13,443 bases of DNA from Sedimentisphaerales bacterium (GTDB taxonomy: Bacteria; Planctomycetota; Phycisphaerae; Sedimentisphaerales; SG8-4): positions 1 to 13,443 of the forward strand of contig JAFGJR010000309.1 in the NCBI GenBank assembly GCA_016928975.1, read 5' to 3'. Under the pieces are notes generated by a model that saw only the letters and a list, made by a program, of their open reading frames with translations, did no database searches and was not told where the DNA came from. Positions 12,181 to 13,443 of this stretch are shown here, one piece after another. Positions within the stretch are counted from its first letter, which is position 1, and the number at the start of each line of letters is the position of its first letter. The translations under genes were made by a program, and so were the position numbers.

Positions 12181-13443
12181 ATGAAGGCCGTGATGATGGA
12201 AGTGAAGCCGTTCAAGGCGTTCCGGTACAACCCCCAGGTCGTCGGCGACGCGGCCCGGTGCATCGCGCCGCCGTACGATGTGATCGGCGACGAGGAGCAG
12301 GAGCGACTCCATCGCAGGAGCCGGTATAACGTCGCCTACATCACCCGGGGCAAGAGTACCCCTTCGGACAACGGCCAGCACAACGTCTACACCCGCGCCG
12401 CGGAGTACCTCCGGAACTGGATTTCCGAGGGCGCCCTGAAACAGGACGACGAGAACACGATCTATGGGTACGTCCAGGATTTCGAGCTCAACGGCGCGGC
12501 CTTCCAGCGATTGACCTTCATCGCCCTGGGCAAGCTCGAAGACTTCGGCAAGACGGTGCGACCTCACGAGCAGGTGTTCGAGAAGCCCTTGCTCGACCGG
12601 CTGAACCTGGAGCGAGCGACAAACGCGAAGTTCGGCCTGGTGTTCATGCTGTACGACGATCCGCAGGGCGTCGCCGACCGGATCATCGAAAAGGCTATGA
12701 CGGGGATCAGGGATCAGGGGTCAGGGGTCAGCAGGGATTCCCCGAACCCTGACGCCCGACACCCGACCCCTGCTCTTATGGACTTCGTGGACGAGCAGGG
12801 CGTGCGTCATCGGCTCTTCGCCATCACCGCCGCAAGGGAGATCGAGGCGATCACGACGATGATGGCCGACAAGAGCTGCATCATCGCCGACGGCCACCAC
12901 CGCTACACGACCGGCCTCAAGCACATGCGGGAATCGGACAACCCCGCCGCAAAGTACCAGATGCTCGCCTTCACCAATACCCGGCAGAAGGGGCTCGTCG
13001 TTCTCGCCACGCACCGGCTCGTCGGCGGCATCCCGGATTTTCGCCCTCAACAATTCCTCCTGGATCTCAAGGACCACGGTTTCACCATCATGAAGTTCGG
13101 CTCCGCGCCGGACGAAGCCGCCAAGGAGCAGGCCAGGCAGCAGATGCTGCGGACGCTGACCGATCTGCGAAGCACGCACGACCGGGACCTGACCGTCTTT
13201 GGCCTCTATATGGGAGGCGGCCTCTTTTACGTTGCTGTCCTTGAGGATGAGTCCCGCATGGCCGCTGTGGCGCCGGAGCGAAGCGAGGCCTGGAGATCGC
13301 TCGATGTCTCCGTGCTCCAGAAGCTCGTGCTGGAGGGCCTGCTGGGGCTCGACGAGCAGAAGATGGGCGATCCGGACTACGTCGATTACGTCAAGGACGT
13401 GCCGAACGCGGTCCACGACGTGATTGCCCGAGTCGACGCCGGC
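12181..13443 (+). CDS. DUF1015 family protein, 3' end outside the window
   Basis: The frame is open for 421 codons to the window edge. The N-terminus VKPFKAFRYNP, IAPPYDVI near residue 30, the central IADGHHRYTTGL (D237-GHHRY) and VFGLYMGGG are hallmarks of the DUF1015 family, which has no established function. Family proteins are usually about 410-450 residues. Counting an extra segment of about 24 residues, only the last few dozen should be missing. Residues 175-198 are encoded by an in-frame palindromic repeat and look low-complexity, unlike the flanks. The start is taken as ATG 12181 (GAAGGA only 2 nt upstream); ATG 12193 or 12196, with GAAGG at 5-8 nt, fits the family start better and may be the true one. 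It has its own promoter. Confidence 0.85.
   Translation, partial: MKAVMMEVKPFKAFRYNPQVVGDAARCIAPPYDVIGDEEQERLHRRSRYNVAYITRGKSTPSDNGQHNVYTRAAEYLRNWISEGALKQDDENTIYGYVQDFELNGAAFQRLTFIALGKLEDFGKTVRPHEQVFEKPLLDRLNLERATNAKFGLVFMLYDDPQGVADRIIEKAMTGIRDQGSGVSRDSPNPDARHPTPALMDFVDEQGVRHRLFAITAAREIEAITTMMADKSCIIADGHHRYTTGLKHMRESDNPAAKYQMLAFTNTRQKGLVVLATHRLVGGIPDFRPQQFLLDLKDHGFTIMKFGSAPDEAAKEQARQQMLRTLTDLRSTHDRDLTVFGLYMGGGLFYVAVLEDESRMAAVAPERSEAWRSLDVSVLQKLVLEGLLGLDEQKMGDPDYVDYVKDVPNAVHDVIARVDAG
12703..12774. repeat. Palindromic repeat inserted in frame in the DUF1015 gene
   Basis: Seventy-two bases (24 codons) interrupt the gene between two family-conserved parts. The left half carries tandem GGGATCAGG/GGGGTCAGG-type units. 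The arms 12715-12731 and 12756-12772 pair at 14 of 17 positions, with 8 consecutive pairs at the base. The translation (TGIRDQGSGVSRDS, then Pro/Asp/His-rich) has no hydrophobic core and no stop. The composition and symmetry are those of an intergenic dispersed repeat, so an insertion is the simplest reading. The exact ends are uncertain by a few bases. Confidence 0.6.

Overview
The window is GC-rich and reads as a bacterial chromosome segment. The tyrosine integrase, whose catalytic boxes read GGLR, FQNLRSSRE and HxxxxxxxHY, resembles integrases I associate with Planctomycetota. Together with the short palindromic repeats, one of them inside a coding gene, it suggests a planctomycete, perhaps Phycisphaerae-like. 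This assignment is an inference from sequence style, not a database match.

Layout. (1) Positions 1-1498 look like the end of a mobile island: the 3' end of an IS4/IS1634-type transposase, then a full tyrosine recombinase whose reading frame runs into the 3' half of a tRNA-Glu(CUC) gene on the opposite strand. A tRNA-Met(CAU) follows, and both tRNAs share a good sigma70-type promoter. (2) Positions 1580-2046 hold no protein gene. They contain an 8-bp inverted repeat, a 12-bp perfect hairpin whose loop carries an anti-Shine-Dalgarno-like C-rich motif, and the trpS promoter. (3) Positions 2047-7078 are one tightly packed plus-strand operon: trpS, a DUF2007 protein, scpA, trxA and two flavoprotein subunits of the Nfn/sulfide-dehydrogenase type. 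Gene overlaps or gaps are 4, 3, 16 and 1 bp, then a 98-bp gap filled by an imperfect palindromic repeat. (4) Positions 7079-7501 hold no recognised gene, only a weak terminator, a possible operator and a 20-codon leader ORF. (5) Positions 7502-12008 form a three-gene sulfur cassette: an exported metallo-beta-lactamase/triple-rhodanese protein, half of a YeeE/YedE transporter, and the other half fused to three more rhodanese domains. (6) From 12181 past the window end lies a DUF1015 gene with its own promoter and an in-frame palindromic repeat inside it.

How the genes work together. The sulfur cassette is the most distinctive part. The split YeeE/YedE pair carries both conserved cysteine motifs (SGCTSG and GWCPGT) of thiosulfate/sulfur-compound transporters. 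By the positive-inside rule the fused rhodaneses lie outside the membrane, in the same compartment as the exported persulfide-dioxygenase-like enzyme. Of six rhodanese domains only two keep a standard catalytic cysteine loop. A plausible model is an extracytoplasmic sulfane-sulfur relay coupled to sulfur uptake. The Nfn-like flavoproteins and thioredoxin in the preceding operon supply NADPH and thiol reducing power, but their link to the cassette is only proximity.
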